Below are positions 37,748-46,250 of a stretch of 61,756 nt of DNA, piece after piece. The stretch is taken from positions 1-61,756 of the forward strand of contig JACOSV010000013.1 in assembly GCA_016178725.1 (NCBI GenBank), read 5' to 3'. The position numbers and the translations under genes were made by a program. How positions within the stretch are numbered: position 1 is the first letter of the stretch; the number at the start of each line of letters is the position of its first letter. Below the pieces are notes generated by a model. That model had not been told where the DNA came from, made no database searches, and was given only the letters and a program-made list of their open reading frames with translations. Origin of the DNA: Candidatus Eiseniibacteriota bacterium. GTDB lineage: Bacteria > Eisenbacteria > RBG-16-71-46.

Positions 37748-38523
37748 GCCCCTCCGAAGCGCCGGCGATCGTCGCCGACGCCCCCGCGCCGATCGCGCGC
37801 GGCGACGGGCTCGTCGCCGAGGGGCTCGAGCGCTACTACGGCAAGTGGCGCGTGGTGAACGACGTCACGATCCAGGTGCGGCGCGGCGAGGTGGTCGGAC
37901 TGCTCGGCCCGAACGGCGCCGGCAAGACGACGTCGTTCTACATGATCGTCGGCCTGCTCTCGCCCAACCGCGGCCGCATCTTCCTCGGCGACGACGAGAT
38001 CACGCACGAACCCGTGTACCGGCGCGCGCGCATGGGCATCGGCTATCTGGCGCAGGAGCCGAGCATCTTCCGCCGGCTCACGGTGCGCGAGAACCTGATG
38101 GCCGTGCTCGAGACCATGGCCCTCTCGCGCGACGAGCGCGAGGCGCGCCTGAAGACGCTGCTCGAGGATCTCAACCTCACGCACCTCGCCGACCGTCAGG
38201 CACACACGCTCTCGGGCGGCGAGCGCCGCCGCGTCGAGATCACGCGCGCGCTCGTGCGCCAGCCGTCGTTCATGCTGCTCGACGAGCCGTTCGTCGGCAT
38301 CGATCCGATCGCCGTCGCCGAGATCCAGGACATCGTGCGCCGCCTGCGCGAGCGCGGGCTGGGCGTGCTCATCACCGACCACAACGTGCGGGAGACCTTG
38401 AGCATCACCGACCGCGCGTACATCATGTACGAGGGACGCATCCTGCTGCAGGGCTCGGCCGAAGATCTGGCCAACGACGCCCGTGCGCGCGAGATCTACC
38501 TCGGCGAACGGTTCCGTCTGTGA
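37744..38523 (+). CDS. lptB: LPS export ABC transporter ATPase LptB
   Basis: 259 residues. Walker A GPNGAGKTTSF, Q-loop YLAQEPSIFRRLTVRENL, signature LSGGERRRVEITRAL and Walker B FMLLDEPFVGIDPIAV, all close to LptB. Powers lipopolysaccharide extraction from the inner membrane. The GTG overlaps the lptC stop. The first 25 residues are an extra Ala/Pro segment. lptF and lptG are not in the window. Confidence 0.94.
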   Translation: MSPSEAPAIVADAPAPIARGDGLVAEGLERYYGKWRVVNDVTIQVRRGEVVGLLGPNGAGKTTSFYMIVGLLSPNRGRIFLGDDEITHEPVYRRARMGIGYLAQEPSIFRRLTVRENLMAVLETMALSRDEREARLKTLLEDLNLTHLADRQAHTLSGGERRRVEITRALVRQPSFMLLDEPFVGIDPIAVAEIQDIVRRLRERGLGVLITDHNVRETLSITDRAYIMYEGRILLQGSAEDLANDARAREIYLGERFRL

Positions 38524-38539
38524 CCGGGAGTCCATCGCG

Positions 38540-39976
38540 ATGGAGATGAAGCACTCGCTGAACTTGAGCCAGAGGCCGGCGCTGATCATGACGCAGCGCC
38601 TGCAGCAGGCATTGAAGCTGCTTCAGGTCCCGACCCTCGAGCTGCAACAGATCCTCAAGCAGGAGATCATGCAGAACCCGCTGCTCGAGGAGGTGGACGA
38701 GCTCACCGAGAGCGAGGACATCGCCAAGGAGGACTCGCCCGAGGAGACCGCGAACGAGGAGGCCGAGGAAAAACCCGAGGAGGATCCGATCGACTGGTCC
38801 GAGTACATGCAGGACGGCATGCTCGACCGCGCCTACGTGCCGCAGAGCGAGACCAGCATCGAGTTCCTCGAGAAGGTGCCGGTGACGCGCACGACGCTCG
38901 CCGAGAGCCTGCTCGAGCAGCTCCACTTCCTCGACATTCCGGCGCCGACGATGCGGCTGTGCGAGTTCCTGGTCGGCTCGCTCGACGATCGCGGCTACAT
39001 GGTGACGCCGCTCGTCGAGGTGGCGCAGGCGACCGAGCGCCCGCTGGACGAGTGCGAGCGCGCGCTGCGGCTGATCCAGGCGCTCGAGCCGATCGGCGTC
39101 GGCGCGCGCGACCTGCGCGAGTGCCTGCTGATCCAGCTCGACGCGCGCGGCGAGAAGGATTCGCGCCCGTGGCGGGTGATCCACGACCAGTTCGACAATC
39201 TCGTCAACCGCCGCTTCCCCGAGATCGCGCGTCAGCTCAAGTGCTCGGTCGAGGAGGTGCAGGAGGCGGCCGACGTGGTCGCGACGCTCAACCCGCGCCC
39301 CGGCCTCCAGGTCTCGGCCGAGGATCCCAAGTACGTCGTGCCGGATCTGCTCGTCGAGCGCGTGGACGAGGAGTACGTGGTGCTGCTCAACGACCGCAAC
39401 GTGCCGCGGCTCCGCATCTCCTCGGCCTACGAGAGCGTGCTCAAGGACAAGAAGAAGTCCGAGCTCAAGGGCAGCGAGGGCAAGACGCGGGAGTACATTC
39501 AGGGCAAGCTGAACTCGGCGCGCTGGCTGATCCAGACGATCGAGCAGCGCCGCCGCACGATGATCAAGGTGATGAACTGCATCATCCGCGAGCAGCGCGA
39601 GTTCTTCGACAGAGGCATCGCGTTCCTGCGGCCGCTGACGCTGCAGCAGGTGGCGCGGCAGATCGACATGCACGAGTCCACCGTGAGCCGCGTGTGCAGC
39701 GGCAAGTACGTGCAGACCCCGCGCGGCGTGTTCGAGCTCAAGTTCTTCTTCTCGTCCGGGCTCGAGACGCAGGACGGGGAGGATGTCTCGGCGCGCACGG
39801 CGAAGGACATCATCAAGACCCTGATCGAAGAGGAGGACAAGAAGGAGCCGCTGTCCGACCAGCGCATCGCGGACCTGCTGCACGAAAAGGGTCTGCTGAT
39901 CGCGCGCCGGACGGTCGCGAAATACCGCGAACAGTTGAGCATCCTGCCGGCGCGGTTCCGCCGGCGGGTGGCCTGA
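38540..39976 (+). CDS. rpoN: RNA polymerase sigma-54 factor
   Basis: 478 residues. Region I starts LNLSQRPALIMTQRLQQALKLLQ; an acidic region II follows (EDIAKEDSPEETANEEAEEKPEEDP). The core-binding domain is next, then the helix-turn-helix (LTLQQVARQIDMHESTVSRVCSGKYVQTPRGVFELKFFF). The RpoN box ends ARRTVAKYRE. Directs transcription at GG-N10-GC promoters and needs AAA+ activators, two of which are in this window. The ATG at 38540 is chosen because GGGAG precedes it. Follows lptB as in proteobacteria. Confidence 0.95.
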   Translation: MEMKHSLNLSQRPALIMTQRLQQALKLLQVPTLELQQILKQEIMQNPLLEEVDELTESEDIAKEDSPEETANEEAEEKPEEDPIDWSEYMQDGMLDRAYVPQSETSIEFLEKVPVTRTTLAESLLEQLHFLDIPAPTMRLCEFLVGSLDDRGYMVTPLVEVAQATERPLDECERALRLIQALEPIGVGARDLRECLLIQLDARGEKDSRPWRVIHDQFDNLVNRRFPEIARQLKCSVEEVQEAADVVATLNPRPGLQVSAEDPKYVVPDLLVERVDEEYVVLLNDRNVPRLRISSAYESVLKDKKKSELKGSEGKTREYIQGKLNSARWLIQTIEQRRRTMIKVMNCIIREQREFFDRGIAFLRPLTLQQVARQIDMHESTVSRVCSGKYVQTPRGVFELKFFFSSGLETQDGEDVSARTAKDIIKTLIEEEDKKEPLSDQRIADLLHEKGLLIARRTVAKYREQLSILPARFRRRVA

Positions 39977-40037
39977 TCAGCCACCGGAGCGCCCCGGGGG
40001 GTCGCAGACCCGGCGGGCGCATCTCGACGAGGTAGGC

Positions 40038-40478
<441 letters not shown>

Positions 40479-40481
40479 CGC

Positions 40482-41453
40482 GTGCAGACCCTGTCGGTCG
40501 CCCGCCTGTTCGAGGACCAGCGCCAGGAACTTCAGCTCGAATCGCTCACCGAGTCGCTCGCCTCGAGCCGCGAGATCACCGTGAGCGACATCCATCGTCC
40601 CGGCATGGCGCTCATGGGCTTCGTCGAGAACTTCCTGCCCGAGCGCATCCAGATCCTCGCGCAGACGGAGCTCACGTACCTCGCGACGCTCTCGCCCGAG
40701 CAGGTGCGCGACGCGGTCGACCGGCTGTTCCAGTTCTCGATGCCGCTGATCGTCGTGTGCAAGGGGCTCGAGGTGCCGAAGGTGCTGATCGAGCGCGCCA
40801 ACGAGCGCCAGGTGCCGGTGCTGCGCACGACGCAGAGTACGACGCCGTTCATCCACTTGCTCACGTCGTACCTCGACCACATGTTCGCGCCGCAGACCAC
40901 CGTGCACGGCTCGCTGGTCGACGTCTACGGCACCGGGCTGCTGTTCACCGGCAGCAGCGCGATCGGCAAGTCCGAGACCGCGCTCGACCTGGTCGAGCGC
41001 GGCCACCGGCTGGTCGCCGACGACGTGGTGACGATCACCCGGCGCCACGGCGACGTGCTCATCGGCACCGGAAATCAGCTCCTCCGCCACCACATGGAGA
41101 TCCGCGGCCTCGGGATCATCGACGTGCAGTCGATCTTCGGCATCCGCTCGATCCGGCTGCAGAAGCGCGTCGAGGTCGAGGTCAACCTGGCCGAATGGTC
41201 GGCGTCCGAAGACTACGAGCGCGTCGGCCTCGACGAGCACAAATCGTCGATCCTCGGCGTCGAGATCCCGATGGTGCAGGTGCCGATCACGCCCGGGAAG
41301 AACATCACGGTGATCGGCGAGGTGATCGCGCTCAACTATCTCGTCAAGGTCTACGGCGGCTACTCGCCGGCCGAACGGCTCAACCAGCACCTGATCGAGC
41401 TGATGAAGCGCAAGAGCGCCGCGCGCGCCTGGGTGCGCGAGGACACGGAATGA
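40482..41453 (+). CDS. hprK: HPr kinase/phosphorylase
   Basis: Phosphorylates or dephosphorylates Ser46 of HPr, coupling PTS activity to carbon status. 323 residues: N-terminal domain, His142 in TTVHGSLVDVYG, P-loop GSSAIGKS (157-164), the HxxD region LVADDVVTI, and the family signature IRGLGIIDVQSIFG. The start is GTG, three bases after hpf. The window also encodes an HPr with both phosphorylation sites, so the loop is complete. Confidence 0.94.
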   Translation: MQTLSVARLFEDQRQELQLESLTESLASSREITVSDIHRPGMALMGFVENFLPERIQILAQTELTYLATLSPEQVRDAVDRLFQFSMPLIVVCKGLEVPKVLIERANERQVPVLRTTQSTTPFIHLLTSYLDHMFAPQTTVHGSLVDVYGTGLLFTGSSAIGKSETALDLVERGHRLVADDVVTITRRHGDVLIGTGNQLLRHHMEIRGLGIIDVQSIFGIRSIRLQKRVEVEVNLAEWSASEDYERVGLDEHKSSILGVEIPMVQVPITPGKNITVIGEVIALNYLVKVYGGYSPAERLNQHLIELMKRKSAARAWVREDTE

Positions 41454-41848
41454 CGTCGGGCACGCCCGCGATGCTCGTGATGCACTCCGATCTGGCGAGC
41501 GCGCTGCTGCGCGCCGCCGAGAAGGTCTATGGCCCGGTCGAAGGGCTCGACGTGCTCTCGAACGAGGGTCTCTCGCGCGAGGACCTCGAGCAGGCGATCG
41601 GGCGGCGCGTCGCCGACTGGACCAACGGCGGGCTCGTGCTCACCGACTTCTGGGGCGGCTCGTGCCACATCTGCGGCGTCGCCGCGGCGCGCGGCCACGG
41701 CGACGTCGTGGTCGTCACCGGCATCAACCTGCCGGTGCTGCTCGACTACCTGCACAACCGCGACGCCTACGGACCGCTGGCGCTCGCCGAGCGACTCATC
41801 CGCAAGGGCCGCGACAGCATTCGACTGCACCACGGCCAGCCCGCGTGA
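41450..41848 (+). CDS. PTS EIIA component, mannose/fructose/sorbose family
   Basis: 132 residues. The phosphoryl-accepting His is His12 (AMLVMHSDLASALL), and VLTDFWGGSCHICG replaces the usual TDLxGGSP loop. Cytosolic carrier between HPr and EIIB. The ATG overlaps the hprK stop. Family assignment is good; the sugar is not determined. Confidence 0.85.
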   Translation: MTSGTPAMLVMHSDLASALLRAAEKVYGPVEGLDVLSNEGLSREDLEQAIGRRVADWTNGGLVLTDFWGGSCHICGVAAARGHGDVVVVTGINLPVLLDYLHNRDAYGPLALAERLIRKGRDSIRLHHGQPA

Positions 41849-42333
41849 GCTGGGTGCTCGCGCGGGTGGACGATCGCCTCATCCATGGCCAGGTCGTCGT
41901 GGCGTGGGGTCGGCATCTGCGGCCGAAGCGCATCTGGGTCGCGGACGACGCGGCCGCGGCCAACGCGTGGGAGCGCGATCTGCTGGCGACCGCCGCACCC
42001 GAGGTCGACGTGCGCGTGGTCACCGTCGCCGAGATGGCCGCGGTGCACGCCGGCGAAGCGGCCGCGCCGGGCGCCGCGTTCCTCATCGTGCGCAACCTCG
42101 AGAGTGCGCGGGCGCTGGTCGAGGCGGGTGCCGCGATCGCGGCGTTCAACCTCGGCGGCCTGCACTACGCGCCGGGCAAGGCCAAGGTCAACGAGTACGT
42201 CTATCTCGACGATGCCGACCGCGCCGCGGCGCGCGCGCTGATCGCGCGCGGCATCGCGCTCGACGTGCAGGACGTGCCACAGGCGCGTGCGACGCCGCTC
42301 GCCGCCCTCGACCCCGCGAGCGCGCGGGCGTGA
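41845..42333 (+). CDS. PTS EIIB component, mannose/fructose/sorbose family
   Basis: 162 residues with the diagnostic active-site loop RVDDRLIHGQVVVAW; His14 receives phosphate from EIIA. NLGGLHYAPGK is the conserved substrate-side segment. The GTG overlaps the EIIA stop. EIIC and EIID follow after an inserted glycoside hydrolase gene. Confidence 0.9.
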   Translation: MSWVLARVDDRLIHGQVVVAWGRHLRPKRIWVADDAAAANAWERDLLATAAPEVDVRVVTVAEMAAVHAGEAAAPGAAFLIVRNLESARALVEAGAAIAAFNLGGLHYAPGKAKVNEYVYLDDADRAAARALIARGIALDVQDVPQARATPLAALDPASARA

Positions 42334-42361
42334 ACGAACGCCGATCGGGACGCAGCGCTCC

Positions 42362-44464
42362 ATGACACGCCCCGTCACGCTGACGCTCGTCGTGCACGAC
42401 CATCAGCCGGTCGGCAACTTCGACGGCGTCTTTCAGCAGGCGTTCGCCGACGCGTACGCGCCGTTCCTCGCGTTCCTCGAGCGCCGGCCGGCGCTGCGGC
42501 TCGCGATGCACCACTCGGGTCCGCTGCTGCAGTGGATCGCGCTCCATCACCCCGAGTACCTGCGCGCGTTGCGGGCGCTCGTCGATCGCGGACAGGTCGA
42601 GCTCTGGGGCGGCGGGTTCTTCGAGCCGATCCTGCCCGCGATCCCCGAAGTGGACCGCCGAGGACAGATCCGGGCGATGGCCGACTGGCTCGAGCTCGAG
42701 ATGGGGCGCCGGCCGTCGGGCCTCTGGCTCGCGGAGCGCGTGTGGGAGCCGGGGCTCGCCTCGAGCCTCGCCGCCGCCGGGGTCGCGTGCACGGCGGTGG
42801 ACGACGCCCATTTCATCGCCGCCGGTCTCGAGCGCGACGCGCTGTGGGGGCACTTCATCACCGAGGATCAGTGCCGCAGCATCACGGTGCTGCCGATCCA
42901 TCGCGAGCTGCGCTACCTGATCCCGTTCGGCGAGCCCGACGACGTGATCGCGGTGTTGCGCCGCGTCGCGGACGGCGGCGAGGGCCGCATCGCCGTGCTC
43001 GGCGACGACGGCGAGAAGTTCGGCGTCTGGCCGGGCACCCATGCGCTCTGCTACGAGAAGCGCTGGCTCGACCGCTTCGCCGACGCGCTCGAGGCGAACC
43101 CGTGGATCGAGCTGCGCACGCCGGCCGAGGCGATCGCGCATCACCCCTCGCGCGGGCTCGTCTACCTGCCGACCGCGTCGTACCACGAGATGGAGGAGTG
43201 GGCGCTGCCGCCGGCGGCGCAGGAACGCCACGCGCGCGCGGCGGCGCGGCTCGAACCCGAGTTCGGCGAAGGCGCGCGCGATCTGCTGCGCGGCGGGCTG
43301 TGGCGCAACTTCCAGGCGCGGTACCCCGAGGCCAATCGGCTCCACAAGCGCATGCTGATCGCCTCGCGCAAGCTGTGGGAGCGCCCCGATACCGATTTGG
43401 AGCGCGGCGCCGCCGCCGAGGACGACCGCGCGTGGCGCGAGGCGCGTACGCGGCTGTGGCGCGCGCAGTGCAACTGTCCCTACTGGCACGGCGTGTTCGG
43501 CGGGCTCTACCTGCCGCACCTGCGCGCGGCGCTCTATCGCGAGCTGATCGCGGCGGAGACGTACCTCGCGGCGAAGAAGCCGGCGGTCGAGCGCGGCGAC
43601 TTCGACATGGACGGCGCCGGCGACGCGCTGCTCGAGACGCCGCGCTGGGCGGCGTGGATCTCGGAGCGCGGCGCACGGCTCTGGGCCTTCGACGATCGCG
43701 CGACGCTCTGGAACTACGGCGACACGCTGGCGCGACGGCCCGAGGCGTATCACGGGCGGCTGCGCGACGCGGGCACGTCGGGCGCCGAGGGGAAAAGCAT
43801 CCACGAGGCGGTGCGGGTCAAGGAGCCGGGGCTCGCCGAGCTCGCCGAGCGCCACGACCCGCACGGGCGCGACGCGTTCGTGGACGCGTGGCGCGAAGGC
43901 GATGCGCATCACGCGTGGGCCGAGACGCGATTCGCCGCAACCGTGGACGGCGCGGCCGTGGTACTCGCGGCGCCCGAGGGCGACGCGCCCGCGCTCGCCA
44001 AGCGCTACGCGCCGGGCGGGGCAGGCGACGCGGCGCTCGACATCGAGTACGCGCTCACGTCGTCGCGGGCGCGGCGGGGCGAGCTCACGGTCGAGATCAA
44101 TCTCGGCCTCCACGTGCCGCAGGCCGACGATCGCTTCGTCGAGGTCGAGGGCGCGCCGGCCGAGCCGCCGCACTGGGCCGCGACGGCGACGCACGCGCAG
44201 GTGACGCGCTCGGCGTACGTGGACCGCTGGGCCGGGCGCAGGCTCGACATCACGATCGATCGCCCCGCGACCCTGACGCGCGCGCCGATCGAGACCGTGT
44301 CGCTCTCCGAAGCGGGAGCGGAGCGCGTGTTCCAGGGGATCGAGGCGCGCTATGCGTTCGCCGTCGCGCTCGAGCCGGCGAAGCCGTGGCGCGTGCGCTT
44401 CCGGCTCGCGCCCGCCGCGCTGGAGCGCCGCGTGACCGACTTGGATCGCGGCGCCGCGTCGTGA
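42362..44464 (+). CDS. Glycoside hydrolase family 57 (4-alpha-glucanotransferase/alpha-amylase-like)
   Basis: 700 residues, no signal peptide. Catalytic nucleophile Glu125 in GLWLAERVWEP and acid Asp215/216 in AVLGDDGEKFGVWPGTH match the 4-alpha-glucanotransferase branch of GH57. The N-terminal motif is VVHDHQPVGNFDGVF, and YHEMEEWALP is also conserved. The remaining half corresponds to the accessory DUF1925/DUF1926 beta-rich domains of these enzymes. Likely remodels maltodextrin or glycogen in the cytosol. The gene lies between PTS EIIB and EIIC and its stop overlaps EIIC (GTGA), which suggests coordinated sugar uptake and storage use. Confidence 0.88.
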   Translation: MTRPVTLTLVVHDHQPVGNFDGVFQQAFADAYAPFLAFLERRPALRLAMHHSGPLLQWIALHHPEYLRALRALVDRGQVELWGGGFFEPILPAIPEVDRRGQIRAMADWLELEMGRRPSGLWLAERVWEPGLASSLAAAGVACTAVDDAHFIAAGLERDALWGHFITEDQCRSITVLPIHRELRYLIPFGEPDDVIAVLRRVADGGEGRIAVLGDDGEKFGVWPGTHALCYEKRWLDRFADALEANPWIELRTPAEAIAHHPSRGLVYLPTASYHEMEEWALPPAAQERHARAAARLEPEFGEGARDLLRGGLWRNFQARYPEANRLHKRMLIASRKLWERPDTDLERGAAAEDDRAWREARTRLWRAQCNCPYWHGVFGGLYLPHLRAALYRELIAAETYLAAKKPAVERGDFDMDGAGDALLETPRWAAWISERGARLWAFDDRATLWNYGDTLARRPEAYHGRLRDAGTSGAEGKSIHEAVRVKEPGLAELAERHDPHGRDAFVDAWREGDAHHAWAETRFAATVDGAAVVLAAPEGDAPALAKRYAPGGAGDAALDIEYALTSSRARRGELTVEINLGLHVPQADDRFVEVEGAPAEPPHWAATATHAQVTRSAYVDRWAGRRLDITIDRPATLTRAPIETVSLSEAGAERVFQGIEARYAFAVALEPAKPWRVRFRLAPAALERRVTDLDRGAAS

Positions 44465-45168
44465 TCGAGCGCTTCCTGCTCACGCTGATCCTCGGCGGCA
44501 TCGCGGCACTCGACGCGACGCCGATCGCGCAGACGATGCTCTCGCAGCCGCTCGTCACCGGCACGCTGCTCGCCGTGGTGTGGGGCGACTGGCGCACGGC
44601 GCTCGAAACCGCCGTCGTGCTGCAGGTGCTCGCCGCGACCACGGCGCCGATCGGCTCGCGCACGGCGGAGGACTACGCGGTCGGCGGCGTCGTCGGCGTC
44701 GGCACGGCGGTGGCGCTCGCGGCCGGGCGGCCGTTCGCGTTCACGCAGGACGCGTGCGCGCTGACCGGCGTCATGGTCGGACTCCTGTGCGCCACGATCG
44801 GCGTCGTGCCGCTCAAGTGGCAGCGGCGCCGCAACGAGAGCCTCGCCCGCTGGTGCGAGGAGCGGCTCCGCAGCGGCGACGGCGCGGCGCTGGTATCGGC
44901 GCACCGTGCCGCCATTGTTCTGGCGTTCGCGGTCGGTGTAGCTTATTGCGCCGCGTGTCTCGGGGCCGCCGTCTGGGGCCTCAACGCATTCGTCGGCGCC
45001 GAATCGCTCAAGCTCGGGCACGCGTGGCGGCTGGCGCAGCCGCTGTGGCTCGGGATCGGTCTCGCGCAGGCGCTGCACGCGTTCGTCCAGCGGCGGCTGT
45101 CGCGGGTCGCGGTATTCGGCGCGGCGCTGATCGCCGCCTGGCTGGTGCTCATCGTAGGGACTCCCTGA
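44461..45168 (+). CDS. PTS EIIC component, mannose/fructose/sorbose family
   Basis: 235 residues, several hydrophobic helices: FLLTLILGGIAALDATPIAQTMLSQPLVTGTLLAVVWGDW, PIGSRTAEDYAVGGVVGVGTAVAL. The LSQPLVTG and GD-W features fit EIIC of this family, which forms the sugar channel with EIID. Slightly shorter than typical (about 260). The GTG overlaps the GH57 stop. Confidence 0.83.
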   Translation: MIERFLLTLILGGIAALDATPIAQTMLSQPLVTGTLLAVVWGDWRTALETAVVLQVLAATTAPIGSRTAEDYAVGGVVGVGTAVALAAGRPFAFTQDACALTGVMVGLLCATIGVVPLKWQRRRNESLARWCEERLRSGDGAALVSAHRAAIVLAFAVGVAYCAACLGAAVWGLNAFVGAESLKLGHAWRLAQPLWLGIGLAQALHAFVQRRLSRVAVFGAALIAAWLVLIVGTP

Positions 45169-45169
45169 C

Positions 45170-45928
45170 ATGGCGCGGCTCACCGGCGGCGATCTGTGGC
45201 GTGTGGCGTGGCGGACGCCGTTCCTCCAGGCGACGTGGAACTACGAGCGCCAGCAGGGGCTCGGCTGGGCGTTCTGCATCGCGCCGGTGATCGAACGGCT
45301 CTATCCCGATCGCGAGGAGCGCTGCCGCCGGCTCGCCGAGCACACCGCGTACTTCAACACCCAGCCGACGCTGGCCTCCGTCGCGCTCGGCGCCGTCGCG
45401 CGGCTCGAAGAGGAGCGGGTCGCGACCGCGGCCGCGCCGCCCGCGCCCGACGACGCGATCGCGCGCGTGCAGGCCGTGCTCGGCTCGGCGCTCGCCGCGG
45501 TCGGCGATCAGCTCTTCTGGTTCACGCTGCGTCCGTTCGTCGCCTGTCTCGGCGTGCTGCTGGCGCTCGGCGGTTCGTGGATCGGCGCGGTCGCGCTCTG
45601 GCTCACGTACAACCTCGTGCACATGACGCTGCGTCTGCGCGGCGTCGGCTGGGGCTACGCCGAAGGGCCGGCGGTGCTCGGCTCGGGACTGCGCGGACGG
45701 CTCGAGGGCTTGAGCCGCCTGATCGCGCAGCTCGGCGCGGCGCTGGTCGGCGTCGTCGTCGCGGCACTGCTCGTGCCGGGCGGCGATCCGCAGACCGTGA
45801 CGTTCCAGGCGACGCTCGCCGCGGGGCTCACGGTCGGCCTGGTCACGGCGCAGCGGCCGCGGCCGTCGCCGACGCAATGGGCGATCGGCGCGGGCGCGCT
45901 GTGCATCGCCGCCGTGTGGTTCCGATGA
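45170..45928 (+). CDS. PTS EIID component, mannose/fructose/sorbose family
   Basis: 252 residues. The N-terminal segment ATWNYERQQGLGWAFCIAPVIERLYPDREERCRRLAEHTAYFNTQPTLA is the EIID signature. GDQLFWFTLRPFVACLGVLLALGGSWIGAVALWLTYNLVHM begins the membrane part. Pairs with EIIC. One base after the EIIC stop. Confidence 0.87.
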   Translation: MARLTGGDLWRVAWRTPFLQATWNYERQQGLGWAFCIAPVIERLYPDREERCRRLAEHTAYFNTQPTLASVALGAVARLEEERVATAAAPPAPDDAIARVQAVLGSALAAVGDQLFWFTLRPFVACLGVLLALGGSWIGAVALWLTYNLVHMTLRLRGVGWGYAEGPAVLGSGLRGRLEGLSRLIAQLGAALVGVVVAALLVPGGDPQTVTFQATLAAGLTVGLVTAQRPRPSPTQWAIGAGALCIAAVWFR

Positions 45929-45980
45929 GCGCGATCACGGGTCGCGCGGGGCAGCGCTAGACAAGGGCCGGAGCGACGAT

Positions 45981-46250
45981 TTGGTCGAGGCGCAGATGGT
46001 GATTCGCAATCAGCTCGGGCTCCATGCACGCGCCTGCGCGCTGTTCGTCAAGACCGCCGCACGCTACAAGTCACACGTCATGGTGAGCCGCGACGATCTC
46101 GAGGTGAACGGCAAGAGCATCATGGGCGTGATGATGCTCGCGGCCGAGGAGGGGGCGACGATCACGGTGAAGGCGGACGGCGAGGACGAGCGGGCGGCGC
46201 TCCAGGCGCTCGACGAGCTCGTGGCCGGCAAGTTCGGAGGCGAGCCGTGA
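45981..46250 (+). CDS. ptsH: Phosphocarrier protein HPr
   Basis: 89 residues. With the TTG start at 45981 the phospho-His falls exactly at residue 15 (NQLGLHARA) and the regulatory serine at residue 46 (VNGKSIMGVMML), the canonical numbers, which favours this start over ATG 45996. Receives phosphate from EI and passes it to EIIA; Ser46 is the HprK target. Overlaps ptsI. Confidence 0.94.
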   Translation: MVEAQMVIRNQLGLHARACALFVKTAARYKSHVMVSRDDLEVNGKSIMGVMMLAAEEGATITVKADGEDERAALQALDELVAGKFGGEP

